Source: Enoplolaimus lenunculus
Lineage: Eukaryota; Nematoda; Enoplea; Enoplida; Thoracostomopsidae
Length of the DNA: 64,000 nucleotides
Assembly (NCBI GenBank): GCA_030248215.1
Contig: JASANG010003597.1
Location: 62,001 to 126,000 of the forward strand
Direction of reading: 5' to 3'
A program made the position numbers and the translations under genes. Position 1 is the stretch's first letter. Each line of letters opens with the position of its first letter. Positions 21,593-33,100 of the stretch are shown here, one piece after another. The notes beneath the pieces are model-generated. The model did no database searches and was not told the DNA's origin. It worked only from the letters and a program-made list of their open reading frames with translations.

Positions 21593-22321
21593 ATTTTTTA
21601 GCTCGATACAAGCTAATTCGAAGCCATATTGTAGGTTTTCTTCAAGTTTTCGCTCAGTTAAACTAACCTAAACAGATCTTTATACTTTTAAGATGGACTG
21701 TCCAACGGTTAATATTTTCGGTGTCGGGACACAATACACAGTATTTTGTCCGTAGCTAACTAAAGATGGCTGTTAAAGGACGTTCTTAGCCTTTGCGAAA
21801 CTGTTGGACGTTTTTTGTGCAGGACGAACGTACTGTAACGTGTGACCGGCATATGCTGAAACGGATTGCGTCTGAAAATTCTCCCAAAGTTGCGATTTGT
21901 TTTATTCTCAGGCTTATGAAAAGGCATAGATATGGCTTATCTTAATCGTAAATGTTGGGGAAAGTGAACAAGAACCTAAGTTGCTTGTAGTATTGAACTC
22001 TCCCTTACAACGAATATATACGTTTAATATAACCCCTAGCTTAATTGTGCCAATGGGGATACAAGAGCGGATCAAACCACACTTAGCCCCCAAACAAAGA
22101 TAGAAACCAAAATTTTCGCAAACTAGTATTAAAATTGGATTTTGCAACTCACTGGCGAGCTTTGTTTGCAATTATATATCGGCCCCCTACGAGAAAAATA
22201 TTTGTGATCAGCTACGCAAACAATCAACAACAAAGATAACATTCACCAACGCACGCTACACAAACTGCAAGTGCCGCACCCCAAACTTTTGCAAGATGTG
22301 TGTACATACAACACATTATAT

Positions 22322-22566
22322 ATGAAAATCATTACAAACTGCGTTTAAAGATATGTGAACAATAAAATCAATACTTTGATACGATAATGCATAATAGAAC
22401 AATAAACGATAAGCGGTCAAATTAAACCAGGGTCACACAAGCATTCATTACAAAATGCGTTTTAAAATGCGTGAAGAATAAAATCAACCTTCAACATTAA
22501 TGTAAATACTTTGATACGACAATGCATAATGCAACAATATAACGATAAGCGGCAAATTTAAAGCAG
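22322..22566. repeat. Imperfect tandem repeat, two units of about 120 bp
   Basis: Both units contain CATTACAAA.TGCGTTTAAA, GAA.AATAAAATCAA, ACTTTGATACGA.AATGCAT and AACGATAAGCGG..AA. The same pair is in copy 2 of the duplication at about 27637-27880. Confidence 0.75.
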
Positions 22567-23065
22567 GATTACACAAAGGAGACATAACAGAAATGCATAC
22601 CCCCTAAAATTTCTGCAGAGATGAGAAACATAGCCATATTTACCGCATTCAGAATTAAAAAATCTACCTCCTAAAAGTAAAATTATCCATACTCGCTCGC
22701 AAAGCAAAAGGTAGGGGCAACATTGTCGCGAAATTTAACTTTGCGCACTCCCATGTTCGTAACTTTATATAAATAACGATATAAATATTTGATAAAACCA
22801 CATACGATGCCAAAGATGCTAAAAACTAAGCTACACCAAAATTTAAAGGCACAGATAACTTTGAATCGATATGATTGAAAGAAAAATTAAAGAGAAACAT
22901 GTAATAAGTGGTCGCGCTTCAAACAAGTATTAACACTAGTTCGTAATATTGCTCATGTTTCACTTAAAGTACTGTTGCTCATCTCAGGTAGCACTGTAGT
23001 TAGCCACATAATATACAATGCAATGCATTATACAGTATTCCATTAGCAAAGTATGTACTGCCCAT

Positions 23066-23242
23066 GGTTCAACCGGATACTAAAAAATACCGGAGCCGAA
23101 TAGCTCAATATCCTCAAACTTAATTACGTTAATTTAGTAGTACTTGTTATAATATGTTGTAATTTTGTTTTACAAGAGTTTTTGTATTAAGTGGGCTTGA
23201 GCCGGATATCGATTTCGTGTGCACCGAATATCTGGTTGAACC
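23066..23242. mobile_element. MITE, 177 bp, GGTTCAACC inverted ends
   Basis: Starts GGTTCAACCGGATAC and ends GAATATCTGGTTGAACC; AT-rich interior. Its duplicated copy is at 28399-28575 with the same length. No transposase is encoded. Confidence 0.75.
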
Positions 23243-23503
23243 TTACTACTAGTTGGACATTTTTATATTCATCTGAAATCTAATTTCAACCATTCCATTT
23301 GAATGCGGGTGCATATGATGGAAGGTGCTTAAGATCACCTCTTATTATAACACCTTGATGCTTGAATACAAGAAACCAGATAGATCGCGTTTTCTACTTT
23401 ATGCGGGAAAGGGTTACATTCAAACAAACAACGTAAATACAATTAAATTTCACTTGAAAAATATTTCAAAGCAAGGATTTGAACTCAGACTTTCTGATAA
23501 AAA

Positions 23504-23724
23504 GGGCCGTATTCTCAAACGTGAATAGCATCTATCACAACTTAGCGATAGGTTTTCAAACTGACGAATGTCTGCAATTGCAAGCGTCAAAATTAGTATA
23601 GAAGTAGGGCACATCAAATGCGAACAATGTGCTCAATCTTGAACCTAACCATTCGCTTGGCCGAAAGTTACAAGGCCTATCACCAACTGGTGATAGATGC
23701 TACATATATTTAAGAATACGGGCC
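23504..23724. mobile_element. MITE, about 221 bp, GGGCCGTATTCT inverted ends
   Basis: Left end GGGCCGTATTCTCAAACGTG and ...GCATCTATCACAACTTAGCGATAGG; right end CCTATCACCAACTGGTGATAGATGC ... TTAAGAATACGGGCC (the right-hand blocks are inverted copies of the left). Copy at 28836-29057. A single terminus, GCCGTATTCTCAAATGTG, also occurs at about 48180 in a UBA3 intron. Confidence 0.75.
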
Positions 23725-24280
23725 AAGACTGAGCAGTACACGAGAGCTCAAGCGTCTAATAAAAGCAACCGAATATTCAACTACCAAAAAATGCTTTGTA
23801 AATAAGCAGTATCGGAGGCAGATACTAAACGAATTTACTGCAAACAAGACTTAATTTTACCGTGTTTGACACTGCAAAAAACTCCACTAAAATTTTTTCG
23901 TTACGCCATACAGAAGCATCCCTAACAATAATGTAACTCCAATAATAAAAACCGTTCCAACAAAACACTATGAAACATCAATAACTTCTTTAAACCACCA
24001 ATAATTCTTTAAACCACTAACCACCACAGTTACACCACCCACACACAAGTAGCCCTTGAAATTGCTGTTGGAATAATGAACCGATTTGCGGTAGTGTCCA
24101 TACCGCCTGAACCAAATTCCTCCGCACAATATAATATTAATAAACATATTATTTTTAGTGATTTTATATTTTACATTTTTTATAGATTTTATCATTTATT
24201 TCAACTATCCACACCATAACCGACTAACACTAATTATATACAATAAATACAACAGTAATAAAATTATTATGTAACTTTAA

Positions 24281-25128
24281 TCATGCCTGCATTACCTCAT
24301 GTCCATTATTCTGACCGCTAGATTCACCAACTATTTCCATATATTTCTCGTAAATAGTCGGACAATGTCTGTGCAACAAATCAATATCATTTGGAAACAT
24401 TTTTATTGCCACTTCCATTACCATTAACGCTTCGTTAAAGTGTGTGTCAGTAAACAACGTTTGGATTGCTTTATTGGATGACGCCACCATGTTGCCATGG
24501 TGCTTACTATGTTGTTGGCAGGGTGCAACCGGAATTCCGGTTCCGGCATTTTTTCACCTTCCGGTTCCGGTAAATTTTTACCGGATTTAAAAATTCCGGT
24601 ATTATAATTTGGCCGTTTTCTTAACTTTGCTAACTTTTAAGAATCTCGTTTGAAAGCCACTTGTACTCCGAATATAAGCCATTGATGGTGGATTTCACTT
24701 CAGTCGATGATGAAAATCTAAAATGCAACAAATAAAATAAATACCTATGTTCGACTAAGGTTATTTCACAAATAATAGAGCAAAAAATAAGATTAAAATG
24801 AAATTTTTGGTGAAATGCATTTTTCACTTTCCGGTTCCGGTAAAATTTTCAAATTCCGGTTCCGGTAAATTGTAATTCCGGTTGCACCCTGGTTGTTGGC
24901 TTTGTTGATGTTGTAGTTGTTGTTGTTGTTCTTGTTGTAGTTGTTGCCGTTGTCGTGGTTGTCGTTGTTGGTGGTGTTGTTGTTGTTGTGTTTTTTGCTG
25001 CTGCTGTTGTTGTTGTTGTTGCTGCATTTCTGCTGTTTGTTGCATTTGTTGCTGCTGTTGGGCGACTTTAATGTCGTTGCGACTCGATTCAAGACTTAGA
25101 TCAGGTCTCCTAGTACACTGCGGAGATA
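24281..25128 (-). pseudogene. Truncated duplicate of the last exon of the glutamine-rich gene
   Basis: Same reading frame as 29614-30111: the C-terminal block (NKAIQTLFTDTHFNEAL ... HEVMQA) is intact at 24281-24510. It is then interrupted by a 373-bp hAT-like element (24519-24891), after which the glutamine-repeat region and ESSRNDIKV coding sequence continue to 25128, where the copy ends at the duplication break. No splice acceptor or upstream exon remains. The CAA/CAG tract is shorter than in the intact copy. Confidence 0.9.
24519..24891. mobile_element. hAT-like MITE with perfect 8-bp target duplication
   Basis: 373 bp, ends CAGGGTGCAACCGGAATT and AATTCCGGTTGCACCCTG. Flanked by GTTGTTGG on both sides (24511-24518, 24892-24899). 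The sister copy of the duplication (about 29845-29855) has GTTGTTGG once with no element: a true empty site. The 8-bp duplication and CAGGG ends indicate the hAT superfamily. CCGGTTCCGG repeats occupy both subterminal regions. Confidence 0.93.
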
Positions 25129-25820
25129 CTGCGCTGAGTTGCCAACAGGCAACTCAATGTGAGAAGTGGTTATAGATAGTAAACTAAAAAAATTTCGCTT
25201 AACCCTTTCTCACATGAATATTTTCTATTTCCCCTGAGACCTACTTTTATGCTAGGATTCCAACTGCAGCGGCTGGAGTGGGAGGCGTACATCATCACCA
25301 CTCAGCTATAGGAGCTTGACGCTCGAGCCCGAGAGGGCTCTCACGTCTTGTGGTGATTTAGTTCTATGTATACGTGTTGCAACTGTTAAACACGGTGCGA
25401 TATATACTATTTAACGTATATACACTGCGCTGAGTTGCCAACAGGCAACTCAATATGAGAAGGGTTATAGATAGTACACTGAAAATTTTTCGATATATAT
25501 TATTTAACGTATATACACTGCGCTGAGTTGCCAACAGGCAACTCAATATGAGAAGGGGTTATTGATAGTAAACTGAAAATTTTTCGCTTAACCCTTTCTC
25601 ATATGAATATTTTCTATATCCCCTGAGACCTACTTTTATGCTAGGATTCGAACTGCAGTGACTGGAGTGGGAGGCGTACATCACCACTCAGCTATAGGAG
25701 CTTGACGCTCGAGCCCGAGGGGGCTCTCACGTCTTGTGGTGATTTAGTTCTAGTATACGTGTTGCAATTGTTAAACACGGTACGATATATAGTATTTAAC
25801 GTATATACACTGCGCTGAGT
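25129..25820 (-). repeat. Array of TTAA-flanked MITEs with tRNA-like core
   Basis: Between and into the two duplication copies: a 3' end only (25129-25180), a near-complete copy (25200-25465), a 3' end only (25493-25565), and another nearly complete copy (25585-25820). Junctions repeat ATATACACTGCGCTGAGTTG. The array probably supplied the homology for the tandem duplication. Confidence 0.75.
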
Positions 25821-28800
25821 TGCCAACAGGCAAGCGCGTCAATGATAAAGACCTTTCAGCTGAAAGACTGAGGGGTTTAAGGGTTGCGCTATACTCGCCG
25901 CTCAGCATGATAATTTTTTTATTAAAAATTGCTGCACGCCACGAGATTTCGCCTTTATTTTGTTAGCAACGCATAGCGACGCGGGTCGGCGTCTGGCACA
26001 GTAGAGTATAGCACAACTTTAAGATTCGTAGACCTAGGCATAAGTTTACTGTAGTGAAACGAATGAGGGGGTTCCTCATTTTGAGTCCCAATCAATATGC
26101 CCATGATTGGGAGGAAAAACCTGAACGATTTCAAAAATACTTACCTAATTTCATAAGAAAAACACAAATTCAAACCTCTTTAGCTGTGTGGAAGTATACA
26201 CTTCATCAGTTATTTTATCATGATATTTTATCAAAATTTCACATTTTTTGAATTAGTATTATTTGGAGTGTAGACCTCGTTCCGCAAAAACTTAAGAAAT
26301 TGTTGTACCAAATCGGCAGAACATTTGTATATATAAATTAGGTGATAATTTCTGAAGCCCAATTCACTATAACATTTAACCTGTATCAAGCAAGCATATT
26401 TTGCAAAACAATGCGTATAGTTTTTGCGTCTGCTAATGTCTGTCACACGTCGCCATTGGTTCGACTTGCACAAAAAATGCCCGCATAATTTCACTTGTAT
26501 ATGGAACAAACTATGTTCGGACAATGTCACTAGCTAAATGCAATGTCCGCGGATAGTTCGGATTTTCCGGTGAAATGTCCACGCATAGTTTGCACAAACG
26601 CTAAGTTATTGTTTTCGGTTTAGTTCTTTTCTTTCTGTTTCATTAGACCATAAGAAAATAAAAATTGGTAAAAATTACTAGGCCATGGAGGGAATTGTTC
26701 CTGGCGCTCCATATCGAAAGTCCGAAGCTTTACCGATTCGGCTACCAACGCACGCTTCAATACACATAGCATTAACAAGGCTATTTATGTTTGTAAACAA
26801 TGTAAGCTAACTCTATAACTTGATATCAGCGGACTTCAGTTGCGTACTTGTGCATAGTGGTACGCTCATACGTCAGAGGTTGGGGTTCGAACCTCCGCGG
26901 GAAGGATATTTTTTACCTCGATACAAGCTAATTCGAAGCCATATCGTAGGTTTTCTTCAAGTTTTCCCTCAGTTAAACTAACCTAAACAGATCTTTATAC
27001 TTTTAAGATGGACTGTCCAACGGTTAATATTTTCGGTGTCGGGACACAATACACAGTATTTTGTCCGTAGCTAACTAAAGATGGCTGTTAAAGGACGTTC
27101 TTAGCCTTTGCGAAACTGTTGGACGTTTTTTGTGCAGGACGAACGTACTGTAACGTGTGACCGGCATATGCTGAAACGGATTGCGTCTGAAAATTCTCCA
27201 AAGTTGCGATTTGGTTTATTCTCAGGCTTATGAAAAGGCATAGATATGGCTTATCTTAATCGTAAATGTTGGGGAAAGTGAACAAGAACCTAAGTTGCTT
27301 GTAATATTGAACTCTCCCTTATAACGAATATATATGTTTAATATAAACCCTAGCTTAATTGTGCCAATGGGGATACAAGAGCGGATCAAACCACACTTAG
27401 CCCCCAAACAAAGATAGAAACCAAAATTTTCGCAAACTAGTATTAAAATTGGATTTTGCAACTCACTGGCGAGCTTTGTTTGCAATTATATATCGGCCCC
27501 CTACGAGAAAAATATTTGTGATCAGCTACGCAAACAATCAACAACAAAGATAACATTCACCAACGCACGCTACACAAACTGCAAGTGCCGCACCCCAAAC
27601 TTTTGCAAGATGTGTGTACATACAACACATTATATATGAAAATCATTACAAACTGCGTTTAAAGATATGTGAACAATAAAATCAATACTTTGATACGATA
27701 ATGCATAATAGAACAATAAACGATAAGCGGTCAAATTAAACCAGGGTCACACAAGCATTCATTACAAAATGCGTTTTAAAATGCGTGAAGAATAAAATCA
27801 AGCTTCAACATTAATGTAAATACTTTGATACGACAATGCATAATGCAACAATATAACGATAAGCGGCAAATTTAAAGCAGGATTACATAAAGGAGACATA
27901 ACAGAAATGTATACCCCCCTAAAATTTCTGCAGAGATGAGAAACATAGCCATATTTACCGCATTCAGAATTAAAAAATCTACCTCCTAAGAGTAAAAATA
28001 TTCATACTCGCTCGCAAAGCAAAAGCTTGGGGCAACATTGTCGCGAAATTTAACTTTGCGCACTCCCATGTTTGTAACTATATATAAATAACGATATAAA
28101 TATTTGATAAAACCACATACGCTGCCAAAGATGCTAAAAACTAAGCTACACCAAAATTTAAAAGCACAATAACTCTGAATCGATATGATTGAAAGAAAAA
28201 TTAAAAAGATAAACATGTAATAAGTGGTCGCATTTCAAACAAGTATTAACACTAGTTCGTAATATTGCTCATGTTTCACTTAAAGTACTGTTGCTCACCT
28301 CAGGTCGCACTGTAGTTAGCCACATAATATACAATACCATGCATTATACAGTATTCCATTAGCAACGATACAAAATAAGGTAAGTATGTACTGCCCATGG
28401 TTCAACCGGATACCAAAAAATACCGGAGCCGAATAGCTCAATATCCTCAAACTTAATTACGTTAATTTAGTAGTACTTGTTATAATATGTTGTAATTTGG
28501 TTTTACAAGAGTTTTTGTATTAAGTGGGCTTGAGCCGGATATCGATTTCGTGTGCACCGAATATATGGTTGAACCTTACTACTAGTTGGACATTTTTATA
28601 TTCATCTGAAATCTAATTTCAACCATTCCATTTGAATGCGGGTGCATATGATGGAAGGTGCTTAAGATCACCTCTTATTATAACACCTTGATGCTTGAAT
28701 ACAAGAAACCAGATAGATCGCGTTTTCTACTTTATGCGGGAAAGGGTTACATTCAAACAAACAACGTAAATACAATTAAATTTCACTTGAAAAATATTTC

Positions 28801-29962
28801 AAAGCAAGGATTTGAACTCAGACTTTCTGATACAAAGTGCCGTATTCTCAAACGTGAATAGCATCTATCACAACTTAGCGATAGGTTTTCAAACTGACGA
28901 ATGTCTGCAATTGCAAGCGTCAAAATTAGTATAGAAGTAGGGCACATCAAATGCGAACAATGTGCTCAATCTTGAACCTAACCATTCGTTTGGCCGAAAG
29001 TTACAAGGCCTATCACCAACTGGTGATAGATGCTACATATATTTAAGAATACGGGCCAAGACTGAGCAGTACACGAGAGCTCAAGCGTCTAATAAAAGCA
29101 ACCGAATATTCAACTACCAAAAAATGTTTTGTAAATAAGCAGCATCGGAGGCAGATACTAAACGAATTTACTGCAAGCAAGACTTAATTTTACCGTGTTT
29201 GACACTGCAAAAAATTTCACTAAAATTTTTTCGTTACGCCATACAGAAGCATCGCTAACAATAATGTAACTCCAATAATAAAAACCGTTCCAACAAAACA
29301 CTATGAAACATCAATAACTTCTTTAAACCACCAATAATTCTTTAAACCACTAACCACCACAGTTACACCACCCACACACAAGTAGCCCTTGAAATTGCTG
29401 TTGGAATAATGAACCGATTTGCGGTAGTGTCTATACCGCCTGAACCAAATTCCTTCGCACAATATAATATTAATAAACATATTATTTTTAGTGATTTTAT
29501 ATTTTACATTTTTTATAGATTTTATCATTTATTTCAACTATCCACACCATAACCGACTAACACTAATTATATACAATAAATACAACAGTAATAAAATTAT
29601 TATGTAACTTTAATCATGCCTGCATTACCTCATGTCCATTATTCTGACCGCTAGATTCACCAACTATTTCCATATATTTCTCGTAAATAGTCGGACAATG
29701 TCTGTGCAACAAATCAATATCATTTGGAAACATTTTTATTGCAACTTCCATTGCCATTAACGCTTCGTTAAAGTGTGTGTCAGTAAACAACGTTTGGATT
29801 GCTTTATTGGATGACGTCACCATGTTGCCATGGTGCTTACTATGTTGTTGGCTTTGTTGATGTTGTAGTAGTTGTTGTTGTTCTTGTTGTAGTTGTTGCC
29901 GTTGTCGTGGTTGTTGCTGTTGTCGTTGTTGGTGGTGTTGTTGTTGTGTTTTTTGCTGCTGC

Positions 29963-30002
<40 letters not shown>

Positions 30003-30111
30003 GCTGCATTTCTGCTGTTTGTTGCATTTGTTGCTGCTGTTGGGCGACTTTAATGTCGTTGCGACTCGATTCAAGACTTAGATCAGGTCTCCTAGTACAC
30101 TGCGGAGAAAC
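25566..30111. repeat. Tandem segmental duplication, copy 2 (ancestral context)
   Basis: Partner of 20281-25128. It is continuous on the right with the intact last exon of the glutamine-rich gene, so this is the original locus and copy 1 the derived one. Inside are the sister copies of the items described for copy 1: tRNA-like sequences (26685-26768, 26826-26906), the 120-bp tandem (about 27637-27880), MITEs (28399-28575, 28836-29057) and the gene's 3' flank. It differs from copy 1 by a few small indels, for example an extra ACGATACAAAATAAGGTA-like stretch near 28365 and about 38 extra bases near 25965. Confidence 0.92.
29528..29533 (-). promoter_or_regulatory. Candidate poly(A) signal of the glutamine-rich gene
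   Basis: AATAAA on the - strand about 80 bases after the stop codon at 29614. Spacing fits a short 3' UTR; no downstream GU-rich element was examined closely. Confidence 0.4.
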
Positions 30112-33100
30112 CGAACCCATGTGCAAGTGCTGTCGTTTTTGCTGTTGTTGCCCAGGAGTTGCAGAATTGTACTGATATACCTAAATCATTAAAAAAATTA
30201 TGAATTAGTAAACACTAAACACATATCCACCAGCATCACTTCTAGCCTTAACCAAACGTGTTAATCCTGACTGAAACCAAAATTAACATAAATGCAGGTT
30301 TAGAAAGCCACTCAATTTTTTTATTAATAGCAGCGTTCAGCCTACCGTCAGCATTTCAAATCGCAACTATTTCGAGAAAATTTACAAACGTGACGTAGCA
30401 ATGAATTAACTAACTTCTCAATAGAGCGTACTATGAGCAACTAATTGCACACTACGCAATCCATTGTGTTAAACGATTAGTACCTGCACGTGTAGTACAC
30501 AATCTGTACAACAGTTAAAGACTCTTTGCGCTCGGGAATCAAATTTCTATAGCTGAGTGGTAGGGTGCGTAAATATGATCACTGTTGAAAGTAATTGAGT
30601 CGCGCAAAATATATGTCTACTGAATTAAAATTAAATGTTAGCTTGAGTTTTTCATCCTATTTCGGTTAGTGAAAATCTTACCAGCTTTGCTTAATCGGAA
30701 AGATAATCACAGCAAAATGTTAAATATGTCCAACTTGTCAAAAACAGGGGGCACGGCACCACTTGGTTAAACCTATCACTACGCCACCGTGCTAAACGTA
30801 CCTTAGACTTCGTAGGCAAATTCCTCGTCCGTACACCAAACATACAATCTCTTGTTGCAAAACGGCCTGTTACCACTGCATGCTCCTTGCTTTGAAACCC
30901 CATATCCTTTTCCAAAAAATAATTGTCTGGCTTCGAATCAGCCAATACCTCTTCCACCTTTGACGGCCCAATCACAGCTGGAGGTGACCAAGTTCGCGAC
31001 TGTTCGTGGAAACCTCCTGCCGTTGGAGGGGACGAGCTACAAGAACAAGTATCGCTTGTAGACCCGTCAAACGCACTCATTCCACCGAGTTGTTGTAAGT
31101 TTCGATGCTGTTGTTCTTGCATTTCTTTTTCTTCTTGTCGCATCAAATGTTGCTGTTGCTGTTGTTGTTCTTGTTGTTGTTTTTGTTGCTGTTGCTGTAA
31201 TTCTTTTTCTTCTTGTTGTAGATGTTCCACCCCTGCCTCATCAATCATACACCCAGTATACTGCACACCACGTGCTCCAAGACAGCTCACGCCAAGACTA
31301 CCATTTGGACAGACCGCTTCATACTTCAGCCCTTCATTTACATCAAAACCATAGCTAGCGTCCGATTTGCTGCCTATTATGTGCCTATTAGACAATCCTC
31401 CTGGTCTGCACTCAGCCTTCATCCCAACCAATGGCTGAAACTGAAAACCACGACCACGGCCTCGTCTCGCTACGTCAACGCTGTTTTGTCCAGTGTTTTT
31501 CAAATGACCCGTTGAAGCTTTTATATTCGGCGTTGAATTAGTCATTTCTTCTGTACTTTCGACGCATGAAAAATAATATAAACTACTTGAGTCGCTAATT
31601 ATCTGACTTGACCGCTGCGAACTTGGTTCTGCTCTTGGAGTCATTGGCAAGTCTGGACTTGGAGTCATTGGCAACAGTGTAAGTCCGACCAGATCGATCA
31701 AATCTGAATACAGAAACACAAACAAAAAATCACGAACAGGAAACCGTCTACAGAAAACGTATGTACGACCTTAAACTGATGATATACCAGTGCCATGTAA
31801 TAGCTACTGCACCAAACTTTTACGTTATCCAAGCAACGTTTAAATGGACAATTTTAAATCTTTACAGAAGCTTCGACATTAGCAAACTTCACGTTACCTG
31901 ATGAGTTCTCCACGCTTAAGCCTAAGCTTAAGCGTAAACCTAAACCTAAGCCGAGCACAAAAAAGATAAAAACTTGTTTATCGTTTTCACCTCTTTGGTT
32001 TCGATTTGCAAACCACCGAGACTCAAAAAATAGTTAGACCGAAACCACCCAAATCCCATGACTGACCGCCCATCATACGTAACAGGGGTTTGTAATATCT
32101 CCGGGAGTATGCTACCTAGCGAAACGGGAATGACTTCATTTCTCTCATTACAGCTTTCCCTTAAAGAATGATTCTATTTAGGGAGGCACATATTTAAGCA
32201 CACAGTTAGCGATACGTGATTTATTGGAATGGCACCAGGATATTTCGACAAAAACAAAGCCTTAACCACGCTAAATTAATAGGGCTAGTTCTAAAACGTA
32301 TGTCATAATTTTATTACTACAAAGGTTTTAACAATTAACTGTTTTTACCGGAGCCGTATGTGCTAGACCGAAACTGGTCATGATTAACCGGCGATTCACG
32401 TCCAAACATTTAATTTAAATAAAAGCCGGTACCAAAATACGTAAAAAACAAAACAACTCTAAGCTGCTCCTTTAAATTAACCATTTCAAAATTACCGTCA
32501 CTATCAGAGCGGTATAGTTTTGCTTCAGTTATTGGCTTTACATCGAGGAACCAAACAAGAGTCGCCGTAAGCTCCGTCTTCAATTCCTGATGCTGAGGCT
32601 TGCAAACGTAACAGCCAACCCGTATTCCGGATAAAATCGACAAACCGCGGTCTGCTAGTGCAGTAATAAGTCCATCGTCTACATCTGAAAACATGCATGC
32701 AACAGTTGCGACAGCTAAACAAAATAAATGGGCCTTCGCATTAAAAATCATGAGGTGGGTTGCCGAGATATGACTTAAGTTTCAGTTTGGCTTCAGACGA
32801 CAATTTACTTAAGTTGTGTAGCTTTAACCTATGTCACAAATTTTAATAAGGATTAACAAATGCTAGTTTTTATCCAATTTCAACATAGAGTGTAAAGTAG
32901 CAGTTCGTGTGTGACCAACTCGAAATAAACATAGAAAGATCAACACTGAAATAACGATTATTACTTTCTCGACGAATATCGTGCAATTTAAATATCGCTT
33001 TAACGCCAGTGCTTCCGTTGAAACTGTCCAGTTGAATAACACCGAATTGTTCATTGTTCTGAGTGCCACAAACTTTACCGTAGCAAACATGCTCGGCTGA

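Larger units (their letters stand above)
20281..25128. repeat. Tandem segmental duplication, copy 1
   Basis: Aligns base for base by eye with 25566-30111 at an offset of about 5.32-5.33 kb; only scattered substitutions and small indels are seen. It includes the 3' flank and a truncated last exon of the glutamine-rich gene. The right break is sharp: after CACTGCGGAGA at 25128 the sequence switches to a MITE (TACTGCGCTGAG), whereas copy 2 continues into the rest of the exon. The shared CTGCG at the junction suggests a microhomology-mediated or MITE-mediated event. Confidence 0.92.

Noticed and set aside
29799-30081. Plus-strand frames rich in Val or Leu
   Set aside because: Antisense of the CAA/CAG repeat of the glutamine-rich exon.
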